Shown here: in pieces, positions 21,856 through 36,459 of the stretch
Layout of the letters: each line of letters opens with the position of its first letter
Position numbering within the stretch: the stretch's first letter is position 1
Source of the DNA: Stercorarius parasiticus
Lineage: Eukaryota; Chordata; Aves; Charadriiformes; Stercorariidae
DNA length: 64,000 nt
Direction: 5' to 3'
Assembly: GCA_013396915.1 (NCBI GenBank)
Contig: VWZL01000360.1
Span: forward strand, 318,284 to 382,283
Made by a program: the position numbers and the translations under genes
Notes under the pieces: generated by a model
Told to the model about the DNA's origin: nothing
Database searches by the model: none
What the model saw: the letters and a program-made list of their open reading frames with translations, nothing else

Positions 21856-21866
21856 AAAGACAGCAC
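21761..21866 (-). pseudogene. U6 snRNA pseudogene, full length (106 nt)
   Basis: On the minus strand this matches vertebrate U6 from the 5' GTGCT to the terminal CATATTTT. The GGCAGCACATATACTAAAAT block and the ACAGAGAAGATTAGCATGGC core are intact. I count about nine mismatches to the consensus as I remember it, several at former CpG positions. The upstream flank (21867 onward) shows no TATA box or PSE-like element, so it is not an active U6 gene. Its 3' end runs directly into a CR1 tail in the same orientation, which indicates CR1-mediated retrotransposition with template switching. Confidence 0.93.
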
Positions 21867-22922
21867 ATTTGAATGTCTGGTGGATTTCTCCTGTCCCTTT
21901 CAACAACCCCAAATTAGCAGACCTGCTCAGATGACAGCAGCCTGTCCATGGCTCGCACCATCAGCTTAACCACCACGCAGAAAGTGAAACCTCAGAGTCT
22001 GATCAATTTGTTGCTACAAGACCAGCGTTTGTAAAACCAGCAGATCAAACAATTAAGGTATGTAACTATGGCTAAGACATTATAGGCTCATGGTGAATGC
22101 TCTGAAGACCAAGGCATTCATAGCTAAAACATCTTTAAGCTTTAAAATGTAAGATTATGTGTTACCTATTTCTTAAAAAAAATAGCACTCATTATAGCAT
22201 TAGAAAAAGCTAAAGTTTTGATATTAACATTCCAAATATATTTGATTTGGGCACTTTCTCTCCAAAAAGATTTTTAGTTTATGCTTCTGTCCTGTACCTC
22301 TGCATTAATAAGCAATTTCTGATCATTTAAAAAAACTACTATGATGATTCAAAATAATTATATATTTTCAATTATAAGTACTAAACTAAATAAAAGGTAA
22401 ATATGTCTCCTCTATAACACTTCAGCCTAGAAAAGAAAGGCTGACACTTTAAGAAAATTTCAAGGTTTATTTCTGGGCATCTATACACACATACTCAAGC
22501 AAATAAGCTCTGTATTTCTCCCACTGACACAGGTATACTGAACAGTTTATAGAACTAAGGCCTAATGAAATGTTGCCAGTACTTATTTATGATTCTCTTA
22601 ATCAAAATCAGGATTTTGTTCTGTTCCTCAAAATGCGCAACTAAACACCGACTCTCTCTTAATGTCTCTCTTAACATACAAAAAAGCATATACTAAATTA
22701 CCTCAACTTAATGCTAATGTCAAGTGTTTGTTTGGAGTTAGCAGTACAGTTAACGAAGATATTTTTACACTGGGTAAAGGAGAAACTTCAACACAAACAG
22801 TGGGCACAGAAAGATGTGGAAAAGCACAGGTGGCTATACACACACACACAAAAATCAGCAGAAAGTTTTAAGATTTTGGTTTCTCAAATCTCAATCTCAA
22901 AAGCCACACATTTATTACTTAC

Positions 22923-23055
22923 CAAGGCCAACACTGCTGTTTTCCAATAAATAGCTAAGATGATCAAACATAGCTTTTTGATTCTGTCTGCTGATACGGC
23001 AAAAATAACATAGAAAACGACAGCAATTTGCCACCATCTTTGGAAAAGTGATTTC
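22923..23055 (-). CDS. RYR2: RYR2 exon 43
   Basis: A 133-nt exon, window codons 1163-1207, acceptor cttag, donor GTAAGT. It encodes [20 protein letters not shown], then [20 protein letters not shown] and SVGL, with a split Ala codon (G|CC) into exon 44. The cysteine-rich [10 protein letters not shown] motif is shared by all RyR isoforms. Confidence 0.96.
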
Positions 23056-26655
<3,600 letters not shown>

Positions 26656-26929
26656 CCTAATCCACGAATCATAAGTTTCTCTTCCTCCTTCCCCATTCTG
26701 ACACTAAGCAAGGAACGGATTTGGCCAAGAGATGCCAGAAGATTGATTGTGTCTTCCACAGACACACTATTTATGGTGTAGGTCTTTGGTAGGGCTCGAA
26801 CCAGGCCACCGATACCATCATATTGGCGATGTAGCAATACAAACATGGCCCTCACTAGCTCCGGGTCTTCTATCACTGATTCCTGGGCCCAGCGTACCAT
26901 TGTGTCTGAAATCAACTGCTGAAGAGTAG
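26656..26929 (-). CDS. RYR2: RYR2 exon 41
   Basis: A 274-nt exon, window codons 1033-1124, acceptor tcacag, donor GTAAAT after a split Gly codon (GG|A). It encodes [52 protein letters not shown] and [19 protein letters not shown]. These helices lie at the join between the handle and helical domain 1. The sequence is almost identical to human. Confidence 0.96.
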
Positions 26930-29686
26930 CTGTGAAGAAAATACATAAATCACAAAATTACCATTAATTGTTCATCTCTCTACTAGTAGTCCCTCAGAAT
27001 CCATTATGCAACATGAATTGGAATGAATTCAATTGTTAAGCACCTTTTCCTTGGTATTTCTTTAGCAGACTATCAAAGGAAAATAAAACCAGAGAAGCAG
27101 GAACATCTCAAAAACAAAAGTCTGTATTTAAAGTTAAAATACAGAAAATAAATCTGATAACATAAAAAATTACAAAGACATACAAGATGCTCACAAAGTT
27201 ACCAGATTTATTTCTACATATTGCTTTCAAGATTTTCCAGGAATTCAGGTCTGAGGGTTTTTCTTACATATTACGAAGACTGGAAAAATATATTGGTAGC
27301 ACATGTAAATGTTGTAATACTTATTTACATGTCTAAGCTCTGTATCCTCTCAAAACTTTATAATGTACAAACCAGAATAATTTCACTTAATCCTTTGCCA
27401 AAACCAAAGGCCTTTTAAAAGAAACAGAAATTAAGAGACTCCAATCAAATAAATGGCAAACCACCATTTGCATATTTTGAATTCAGTCTGTAATTAAACA
27501 AGAAACTAATATCTGGTATTCTCACTGACAATCTTTATTAGTTTTATATTTGGGAAAGTCATATGTTAAAATAGACAGGCTACATAATGTCAGTTAAGAT
27601 TCGAGACTACTGTTTAGAAAAATTACTCATGAACTAACAGTCAAGGCAAAGTATTTCATACAGACAATTGAATAATGATCTTTTTCCCATCTCAGGGAAC
27701 TTCCATTCAGGTTTGCAAGACTCTTATCAGATCAGTTCAGGATTCTCTTGAGATATCCTGATAGTTACACACTGAAGAATTTCACCATTAGTACTTACCT
27801 AACTAAACAATTTATTTCCATGTCAAGCGGATAACAGCAAAAGTTTGACAAAGGAAATTTGATAATCCCTCCTGAAGTTCAATAAAATGACCAATAAATA
27901 TCCTGATGATGAAGAAGGTGGCTGATGCAGACTGAACATTAAAAGTATTTTCAAATTAGAAATCTATGTGTTGAGACTGTAACATAATTTTGGAGTAAAC
28001 CAGATGCAATTTCAGGCTAAACTCAAACAACAAAAAACCCTAATAAAAGTACTTAAAGAAAAATATTGAAGGGACAGGAATTTACAGAACAGAGAATGTT
28101 TAACAAAGAAGAGAATTTGTGCTAAGATGTGATAATACAGGGTAAAGGGAAAAAAGAGCAATAGTACCGTATTTGATTCTATGATTTTACTGTTACTGTC
28201 CGAACACTGTACTATAGGTGTTTCTATTGTCACATAGTACAGTATTTTTTAGAGTAAAAATACTTTAAAAATAAGTAAAAGGGTGAAATGTGTTCAGGCT
28301 GATATTTCAGAAGGACTGAAATAAATACTAATAAGAAGGGACACAATACTAAGTTTTCTTTGGTTTTTGTGAGGAATCACATGAGCAGACCGTCATTTGG
28401 CTCCTGTTTTGTTAACTGCAATACTGCATCCCACCTACCTGTGCGTCTGGCTGTTATCTTGCTTGCAAATGAAGAACCCAAGCAGCCTAGCCACCACAAT
28501 ACTGAGTTGTGCGGGTACTTATTTGCTCTGAAGGGTTGCTTGGAATTAGTTTAATACAATAGTGTCTTTCTACTAACATGAGAGAGAGAGAAATAGATTT
28601 TGTAGAGCTTTAAGCTCTTAAAAAAAAAAATTAGGAAACTGTAGGATTCATCACCACTTTCTGCATAGACCTAGCCTCTAATTATCACTTCCTCATAACT
28701 GAAATAACAGTTATAAACCGCAAAGCTAGAAAGCACACTTTTAGAAGGACAAAAATATTTCTACTTACAGAACACTAAGCTAACACTAATAACTGGCAGT
28801 AAAGAAGCCATCTCATTATAAGTATTCTAGGGAAATCTTCTCATCCCATAACTTTAGGCACCTACATTAAGCAACCAAGTTAAAAGGCCAGTCTCCCTAG
28901 GAATTCTTTGTGGTCAATGATGGAAACCAAGTTTTTTACCAAAGTCAGAACACCTAAACTGTGTGCCCAGAAATTCATTCCTGCTAACAGGGGAGCAGCA
29001 TAAAAAATTAGGACATTTGAAAGTGCCACCCACCATAAAAAGGCAAAAAAAAAAAATCATAAAAATAAAACCAGTATTGACAAGTAAAAAATAAATAAAA
29101 TTCCGTAGTCAGTTGGCACCAGGTGCAGAAATTGGATGCCATTGGCAATGATCTTCATCAAGACAGAAAGGCAAAAAGTGTCAGAAAAGTGACAGAACAA
29201 CAGTCACAGTCAGCAAATCTTGAATGTTAGGTTGGGGAGGAGGCTTCTCCTAAGTACAGCTTTGCAAATTCCAGTCTAATTGCACAGTCTTCTTTAATGT
29301 GGTAATCTTCACACAAATACTGATTCGAAGCTGCTACAGCTGATTTTACGAGCAAGTTCTCTTAATCAGGACCTTGCTACAGTTATTAAGTCTGCACTAA
29401 TTCTACAAAAAGCAATATACATTCTGGAAAAATGATGACTTAAAAAAGGGTCAAGGACAAAAAGCCAGTAGAAGAAATTTTCCACTACATCCCTCTGGGA
29501 AACAAATCTGCCTATCATAAAAATTCCATCTGCGCTAGTTTTCATTCAGAGCTACAAACTTTAAGGTGCACAGATGTTTCAGTAAAAAAAAAATTTGTTT
29601 TGGCTGAAAATATGTGAAGAACTTCCTCCCCTGCTTCTTTTGCCATTTGGAATTAGGATACAATAAACTGATTTAATTTTCCTTAC
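26930..29686 (-). other. Intron 40
   Basis: A 2.76-kb intron between exons 41 and 40. A-rich runs near 28620, 29045 and 29585 and a short GA run near 28581; no recognised element or gene. Confidence 0.75.
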
Positions 29687-29830
29687 AGGATGTCTTATCA
29701 CCATCATCAACTGGCTTCTCAGCTTGCTTCTTCTTCAGATATGTAACTTTTTCCATGAGGTATAGGAGGCGACCCCTAATGGTTAAATCACTGTTTCCAT
29801 CCAAGGTTCCATCTTCATCTAATTCAATTC
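29687..29830 (-). CDS. RYR2: RYR2 exon 40 (handle domain; Tyr at the S2030/S2031 site)
   Basis: A 144-nt exon, window codons 985-1033, acceptor tttcag, donor GTAAGG. It encodes GIELDEDGTLDGNSDLTI, then RGRLLYLMEKVTYLKKK and AEKPVDDGDKTS. In mammals the segment reads RGRLLSLVEK, and its Ser (2030 in older numbering, 2031 in human) is a reported PKA target. Here the codon is TAC (Tyr), read directly from the sequence. Residues on both sides are conserved, so the alignment is not in doubt. Confidence 0.95.
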
Positions 29831-30413
29831 CTGAAATAAAAATATACACTAAATAGTAAAAGAATAAAATTAAACAAGTTACAGACATGTTTTATATCTT
29901 GTATGTACAAACATAATCAAACTGAACTATGTTGTTCTGCTCTGTTAGAACTACAAAACAATTTGATGTGGTATATGCTTAACCAGCAGTTTGGAACAAG
30001 TATGGATCAGGTATACGTGCAAGGCAGGGAAGTGCAGATAAGGATCATGTAATCTTATTAATTTATTGTCTAGATTGTGTCTTATTATACATGAAATATG
30101 TAGTAAATATATTTCTGTGGTTAACTTCCCCAGTATGCATGTTTCCATGCTAACACTGATGCCAGCGTTTTAGACATACGTAGCTCACAAGCATAGATGT
30201 AGTCCCTACTGACACAGTATGGTTCAACTGATACTAGTAAAGACTAAAAGATTTTTCAGTAAAACATATCATAGAAGTGAAAGAACTAAAGTTACAATAA
30301 ATGTAATTTCTAGTTACCTGTCAGAAGAAAGTAGCCACTTCCATAATACAGTGGCTGTTTCATGATATTCCTATAACAAGCTATAAAAATGTAAAAAATG
30401 TTTGTGGAGCTTT

Positions 30414-31137
30414 ACAGAATCACAGAACAGCTGAGGCTGGAATAAGCCTTTAGAGATAATTTAGTCCAGCCTCCCTGCTCAAAGCAGACTCAATTACAGC
30501 AGGTTGCTCAGGGCCACATCCAGTCAGGTTTTGAATATCTCCTAAGGTGGAGACTCCACAACCTCTCTGGGCTACTGGTTCCTGACTTCCATCATCCTTA
30601 CACAAAAAAAAAAAAAANAAAAAAAAAAAAAAAAAGGAAAAAAGAAAAAAAAAAGTAGAATTTCCTGTATTTCAATTTGTGCCTGTTGTCTCTTGTGCTG
30701 TCACCAGCATTAAGCACCACCAAAGAAAGTCTGGCTCAGCATTCATTATTGAAATGTTGACCTGCCCGACAGGTATTTATACACATTGACACAAACCCCC
30801 CCATGAGCTTTTTCTTCAAGTTAAACAACCCCAGCCCTCTCAGTCTCTCCTTGTACAAAAGATGCCCCAAGAATTTAATCATCTTTGATGGCTCCTCCCC
30901 GGACTCACTCCAGTGTGTCCATGTCTCTGTTGTACTGGGGAGCCCAGCTGTTGGCTTTCTTTGCCACAAGGGCCCGCTGCTGCTCATGCTCACCTTGCTG
31001 TCGACCAGGATCTGCAGGTCCTTTTCTGCAAAGCTACTTTCCAGTTTGGTCCCTAGTCTGTCCTTGCTGCATGGGGATATTCCTCCCCAGGTGCAGGACT
31101 TTGCAGTTCCCATTGCTGAAATTAATGGGATTCCTGT
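30414..31137 (-). mobile_element. CR1 LINE fragment with A-run expansion
   Basis: Antisense CR1 over about 700 bp: AGAATCACAGAACAGCTGAG at the 3' end, GGAGACTCCACAACCTCTCT, AACAACCCCAGCCCTCTCAG, ACTGGGGAGCCCAGCTGTTG and ATCTGCAGGTCCTTTTCTGC. The A run found at ACAGTAAAAAAG in the consensus is expanded to about 55 bp of nearly pure A with an N inside. Old, with indels; same orientation as RYR2. Confidence 0.88.
30602..30656. repeat. Poly(A)-rich expansion within CR1
   Basis: About 55 bp of A with a few G and one N (30618), located where the CR1 consensus has only a short A run. It reads as in-place microsatellite growth and not a LINE tail, since CR1 sequence continues on both sides. Confidence 0.85.
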
Positions 31138-31490
31138 CACGTCATTTCTCTCATGTTTAAATCATATTACAAACCAAACTAACTAACAGTAAAGACATCA
31201 AAATGTCTTATCAATTAGAACACAGAGATGCTCTGAAATTACTCAAATGAAGTGTCTGTTTTGCCAGAGTTATGCTGTTCCCTAAGCTCTAGTTGTACTT
31301 TTCTGATTTGCAAACTGTCAATGTAATTGTGTCTCCCAACCATTTCACAAGATGTGAATCCCCAAATGGTGGCTGGCTAATCAACCAAACATAGGACTCA
31401 GGATGTGTAATTGTTTTTCCTTAGTAATTGTTTTTTACTTTGAATTTTCCACTTTTCTTTCTTTTTTAATTTAAAATAAAAATATTTCGT

Positions 31491-32345
31491 TGGAAGTGTC
31501 ATTATGCACCTTCATCAACTTTGTGGGTGATACAAATTGGGGGGAGCAAAAAACACAAAGAAGGGCAGGAAGCTCAACAGTGTAGAGGAAGAGGCTGACA
31601 GGATACTCAAAGTTCAGCAAGGACAAATGCAAAGTTTTGCAACTTGGACAGACCAACCCATGTGACAGCACAGGCTGGGCATGAACTGGTTAAAAAAAAC
31701 ATTTTTGCAAAAAGAACTTTGGGGGCACTGTTGGACAACAAGCCAGACACCATTCAGAAGTGTACTCTAACAGCAAGGAGAGCTAAAAATATCCTGTATT
31801 AGCAGGAAAAATAATCGCTAGCTCAAGGCAAGTGATTATTCCCCAGTACTTGGCACTCATGAGATGACATCTGGAACACTATATCTAGCTTTGCGTTACC
31901 CAATACAAGAAAAACATTGAAAAGCTGGAGAGCATCCAACAATGGCTCATCAAGATGATTGGTGGCTGGACCACTTGCCCCATAAGGACAGAATGAAGTA
32001 ACTGGGTTTGTCAACATGCAGAATAGAAGCTTTATGGTGGACCTAATAGCAGTCCACCAAAACCTACAAAGGAAGTCAGCAAGAAAACACAGATGAGCTC
32101 TCTTCTGAGGGGAACAAGGTACAACTGTCAAACTAAAACAGACAGGGGTCCAAACTGACATAAAGAAAACCGAAAAAAATGACCATTAGGACACTCAAGC
32201 CCAGTGACATGTTGCCCAAAGGCACTGTGGAATCTCTGTGCTTAGAAGCTTTCAAGATCCAAGTGCAAAATTGCTGAGCAACCAGGTCTGAGTTCAGCAT
32301 TGACTCTGGAGTACAAGGCCGCATTAAAGACCTTCCATGATATCT
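31491..32345 (+). mobile_element. CR1 LINE fragment, old
   Basis: Sense CR1 on the plus strand: CATCAACTTTGTGGGTGATA, TCAGCAAGGACAAATGCAAA, GAAAAGCTGGAGAGCATCCA and, near the 3' end, GGAATCTCTGTGCTTAGAAG. This is the end of the CR1 reverse transcriptase region plus 3' UTR. Frames are broken by stops. It lies opposite to the 30414-31137 element. Confidence 0.85.
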
Positions 32346-33537
32346 GATACCTTAATAAATCTGTGATTATTTTAGTAACGGAAATATCTTTGAGATGGAC
32401 CAATCTAACCAAATTGTCTTGTGATATACAAGGATATCAAACTGTGCTTGCTCTACCAAGAAAGAAAATTAATGTGTTATTATTCAGATATTGATGGTAT
32501 GGTTTTGTTTATTTGAATATTTTAAGGTAGTGAATTAAATAATTAAACATATTATTTCCAGTTAAACCAGGCTGAATAAGGAATGCAATCCAGGAGGAAA
32601 AGTGCAGACATCCTCCTGTCCAAAGCTTCTTCCTTCAACACATCCCTGCATTAGCTTCTTCCAGCTAACAGGACATGATGTGAAAGTGAAGCTGCTTGTC
32701 TGCTCGTGCTGTCTGCTAAGTGTCTCTTTTACTTATTTGTTTAAAATAGTGTAGTGAAGTAAAACGAAGGGATGAGCATCCTTCAAAGAGGAAAACAACA
32801 AAGTCCTCAATGCAAAATGTAAGTAAGCATGCATTTTGTACAAAATACTCTGTAACTGAATTCGCAGTATTCATGGATATAAGCTTTACATTTAAAATAC
32901 ACATTTTGGCACTTCATTTTTATATTGGTATTTTTGTATTTAAATTGTCACTATATTTCCCATTTTAATATGAAATAGAATTTAATTGTTTTTATTAACT
33001 AAAGCAAAGAAATCAAAACCGCAGAAATTTAACTGCTCCATTTGATTATTAATCTATTTCAATAGATAACAAACTTCTGTATCTTCATTTATGTCTGAGA
33101 AGCATCAGTCATTAATATTATCTTATATTGTAGTTAACATGGTCATGGTCAACTTGATACAGTAAAGATGACCTATACCAACTTACGCAAGGCAGAGGGA
33201 ACAGGGCAGAGGAAACCCTTCAATAACAAGTGAGCTACAGTGTTATCCAATACATTAAGCCCAAAGAAATTCCCACGGTTGTATGGGTGAAAAATACCCC
33301 TTTTTCCCTCACAAAGCAAAGCATACTGCATCCCTTTCCAGTTTGACCAGATATGAGAATAAGAACATTTCCTTAGTTGTCACTACAAGCTGGGTATCTT
33401 TACTTTATAATATTTATAATCGATATAGCGTAATCTATAAACTATTTAGTTGGAGTTTCTATGTAAAATTATTTAGAAAAATTGCTTCTAAAGCTAATAT
33501 AATTAAAAATGTAAAAATATTCAGTAACAAGACTTAC

Positions 33538-33643
33538 CACAGTGTGTCATTAGGTCTTCATGGAAATCCAAGAGTTGATCCCGAATTTCTTCAGGGCAAG
33601 GACAATCACTTTTATCATCTTTAAAGTTCAGCAGCATGTTAAT
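33538..33643 (-). CDS. RYR2: RYR2 exon 39 (handle domain)
   Basis: A 106-nt exon, window codons 950-985, acceptor ttaag, donor GTAAGT. It encodes [20 protein letters not shown] followed by [16 protein letters not shown], ending in a split Gly codon (G|GA). The following intron (29831-33537) carries two opposed CR1 elements. Confidence 0.96.
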
Positions 33644-33765
33644 CTTAAAGAATACAAAGGAAAGGCAAATGAAACTCACGTCCAAAAGAAAAACCTTTAA
33701 AATCGAACAGAACTCTGCCACACACAGAGCACAACAAAAATTAAATTGTCCATTGTAAGCTGTAC

Positions 33766-33966
33766 CTGCTCCTGAGGTGGGGATCGAAATTCTTTCGTTT
33801 TTCTAGCTGTCAGGGCAGCAGACATGTTCAAGGCCTGCATCACTTCATTGTACCGGAAGCGTTGATTCTCTTGAAGCTTGGCCACAAAATCATCCGAAAA
33901 TGCTACAATGGCTTCTATTCTGTGTCGTACTTGGCAATCACACAGGTACTGGAGTAGATGACACAT
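33766..33966 (-). CDS. RYR2: RYR2 exon 38 (handle domain)
   Basis: A 201-nt in-phase exon, 67 codons (window 883-949), acceptor ctcag, donor GTACAG. It encodes [20 protein letters not shown], then [35 protein letters not shown] and EFRSPPQEQ. These are alpha-solenoid helices that are almost unchanged from mammalian RYR2. Only 122 bp of intron separate it from exon 39. Confidence 0.96.
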
Positions 33967-34496
33967 CTGAGAAAGTAGTATTGTAAGAGAAAGAAGAGTT
34001 GGCAAGCTAAGAAATATCTGTATATCATGCAAATAAGGATGGATTCCTTAACAGCAGCAATTACTATCAAATAAAGTGACTGAAATCTTTAATGCTGTCA
34101 TTTACTACATGTGAAGTAATCCTACACCAGGAAAATCTGGCATCTGCAAGAGATTTATGTGCCTCAGGCTAACAAAAGTCTTAAATTTTATGTAAGAGAA
34201 TGGATTTACTCCTTGCTTCTAGGGAATTTCCTTTCTGTCTGGATCCATAAAAATGAAGAATTCCCTGTTAATGTCATTGAGAAAGTAATTCTATTTAATG
34301 AAACAACAGTTGTTTGATCTACAGGGAATAAGTTTATAACATCAGGAAGATACTAAATCTTGTTATTTCCTGTAAGGAAATTACTTCTCTATTTAACTAA
34401 CATCAAATTGCTGTATTCCTTGAAAGAGAAATTACCAAGTGAAGAAAAAAGGATCTGTCAAGAAATGGAACAACCACTATCACAGCAGTATTATAC
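33967..34496 (-). other. Intron 37
   Basis: A 530-bp intron between exons 38 and 37; nothing notable seen. Confidence 0.8.
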
Positions 34497-35298
34497 CTGT
34501 AATTTAACAGGTTCTGGAAGTTTCATCTGAAGAAGTCCTTCCTTTGGCACTTGCTCCTCTCTGGGTTCTTCCTCTCCTTCTTCTGACTTGAGCTCATCTG
34601 AACTCAGCTCCTTCTCTGAGAAATCAACTTCATCCTCCTGGCTCACTGCTTCTTTGAAAACCCGGGGCTCAATCAACTGCAAGATGTGTTTCAGATCCTC
34701 ATTGTGGAAGATTCCCATAATTAGGAGGGTATAGAAGAGTTTGATGAGAGGGACAAACAGAAATTCTGTAGAACCTCCAACTGGATCTCTGACATGGAGG
34801 CTGCCCTCCTGAACAGCTTCAGTCAGCATCTCTATGGTTTTGGCCTTTAAGATTTCCAAAGGGAATTCAGGACTGAACTGAAAGCATTCACTGCTAATGC
34901 TTACAAAACTCGGAGAGGAGAACTGCATTCTTGGTCTTAATGAAGTGCTAAGTCCTATACCAGGGAGGCCATGTTTTTTGTTTTCATCAGGAAACAAAGT
35001 AATACTCTTGGTCTCATCTGTCATTGGAACTATAAATTCATTATTCATCATTAACCTGGCAGTTGCATAGGTATTGAGATGGATGTCAATAAGTAAGTCA
35101 TAATATCCTGCACGTAGTAATCCTGGCATATATTTATTCTCAATAGCATACAGGAGCTGAGATTCATCCACATGGCTACACATAGCATGGGCCACTCGGT
35201 TGTTGCCTAAAGCACAGACAGCTGAATATAACCGGAGGGTATGGTAGTGGAATTTCAGCAATTCTTCTTGTTCTGTCAGCTCTAAAATATCAATTGTT
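34497..35298 (-). CDS. RYR2: RYR2 exon 37 (large exon, handle domain, acidic region)
   Basis: The largest exon: 802 nt, window codons 615-882, acceptor ctgcag, donor GTATAA. Its size anchors the exon numbering, since exon 37 is the big RYR2 exon in human. It encodes helical repeats of the handle domain ([39 protein letters not shown]), then HARDPVGG-type and [20 protein letters not shown] segments. It ends with a glutamate-rich stretch ([20 protein letters not shown]) before [16 protein letters not shown]. The acidic part is the third divergent region. It is one residue shorter than human, and glutamates stand where human has G1885 and G1886. Confidence 0.97.
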
Positions 35299-36232
35299 CT
35301 GCAGAGAAAATAAACCCCAATACAGTAAATTCAATATCAGTGCAAAAACTTACTTTGAAGGAATTCAAAATTCTCCCTAAGGATAACATTGGCACAGTAT
35401 CAGTTCTAGGGATGGACTTTTTCCACATTTCAGCTTTCACGTGAAAAAAACTGTCAACCTAAAAATCAAGGACTAAGAGCAAAGTTCAATCAGGAATTTA
35501 TTCAAGTCACTCCTAAAGTACAACTTCAATTACTTTCAATGGGGAAAGATTAAAATTATTTAATTAACAAAGAATAATTCTTCACATTACAAACAAGAAT
35601 TTGGATAACTGAAAATCAAGGTTTCAAAACTAGCATAAGTTGAGATATTGATATTCTTTCCTGTTTTTAGATCTGAGGTTGCAGACTAACCAGATCATTT
35701 GCAGTGGATTCAGGGGCGGTGTTGTTTGTTTAGAATTCTTCCCTATTTTTTAGTGATCTTATTTTCATTTTTGGCACTGGCAAAACGCTGAAACATTTGG
35801 GTAACCAGGAAATCACAAGGTTAAATTTCTTCAATTGTTTAAACTAAATTAGGAAAACTAAAGTAATGGAATAATTAAATTGGTCACACATCTTAAAAAA
35901 ATCGCTACAAAAACAGATCTTTGTCTATCTTACAAATTATCTTTAATAATTTATACACAATGTTCCTTTCATTTTCGTTCAAAACCTACATATGCTATTA
36001 AAGAGTTCAGAGAGAACCCAGGAGAGGCTGGAAACAACAAAAGGAGGCAGATTTTAAAACATTGAAAAATAAAATTAATTTCTAATGTTAGCTAAATCAA
36101 AACACACTGCCTTTGTTTACATGTGTTATAAATACAGAGATGACCTTGGGCTTTTCTTACTGAAATTTTATTATGTATCTAGTTTCATAATCCCGGCCTA
36201 GCTCTGATATACTTCAATACACAAATATCAAC
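35299..36232 (-). other. Intron 36
   Basis: A 934-bp intron between exons 37 and 36; nothing notable seen. Confidence 0.8.
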
Positions 36233-36459
36233 CTGTTTTCTTCAGGAATATGAAGGGCCATGAACTGCAAAGGATTCAGGCACTGTATCATCCAGCCTTG
36301 ACGTTCACTGATTCGAGAGACATCAACCTTCAAGAAGTGGTTTGGCACTCTGCTCCAAAGCACGTGAGTCAGAAATTGGACATGGAGACGCGGAGGACAT
36401 TGAGAGACTGGGTTTTTGTGTTCACTTTTGAATAAGCCAGCAGATAATGGCATTACATT
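36233..36459 (-). CDS. RYR2: RYR2 exon 36 (SPRY3 to junctional solenoid)
   Basis: A 227-nt exon, window codons 540-615, acceptor ttccag, donor GTTGAT. It encodes [17 protein letters not shown], a [20 protein letters not shown] stretch, [16 protein letters not shown] and HIPEENR. It leaves SPRY3 and enters the handle or junctional solenoid. A leucine/isoleucine zipper proposed in the literature to anchor phosphatase 2A maps to this exon (human residues about 1603-1631). Confidence 0.95.

Larger units (their letters stand above)
21207..22922 (-). other. Intron 43
   Basis: A 1.7-kb intron holding the U6-CR1 chimera at about 21600-21866. Sequence beyond 21867 is not recognised apart from a short CA run near 22837. 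Confidence 0.8.
29831..33537 (-). other. Intron 39
   Basis: A 3.7-kb intron between exons 40 and 39. It holds two CR1 fragments in opposite orientation (30414-31137 minus, 31491-32345 plus) and an A-rich expansion with an N at 30618. Confidence 0.8.

Noticed and set aside
21761..21866. Functional U6 snRNA gene
   Set aside because: About nine mismatches, no TATA or PSE upstream, and direct fusion to a CR1 tail show it is a retropseudogene.
30736..31186. Open frames of 91-134 codons on both strands
   Set aside because: They are frames through a decayed CR1 3' region, not host genes.
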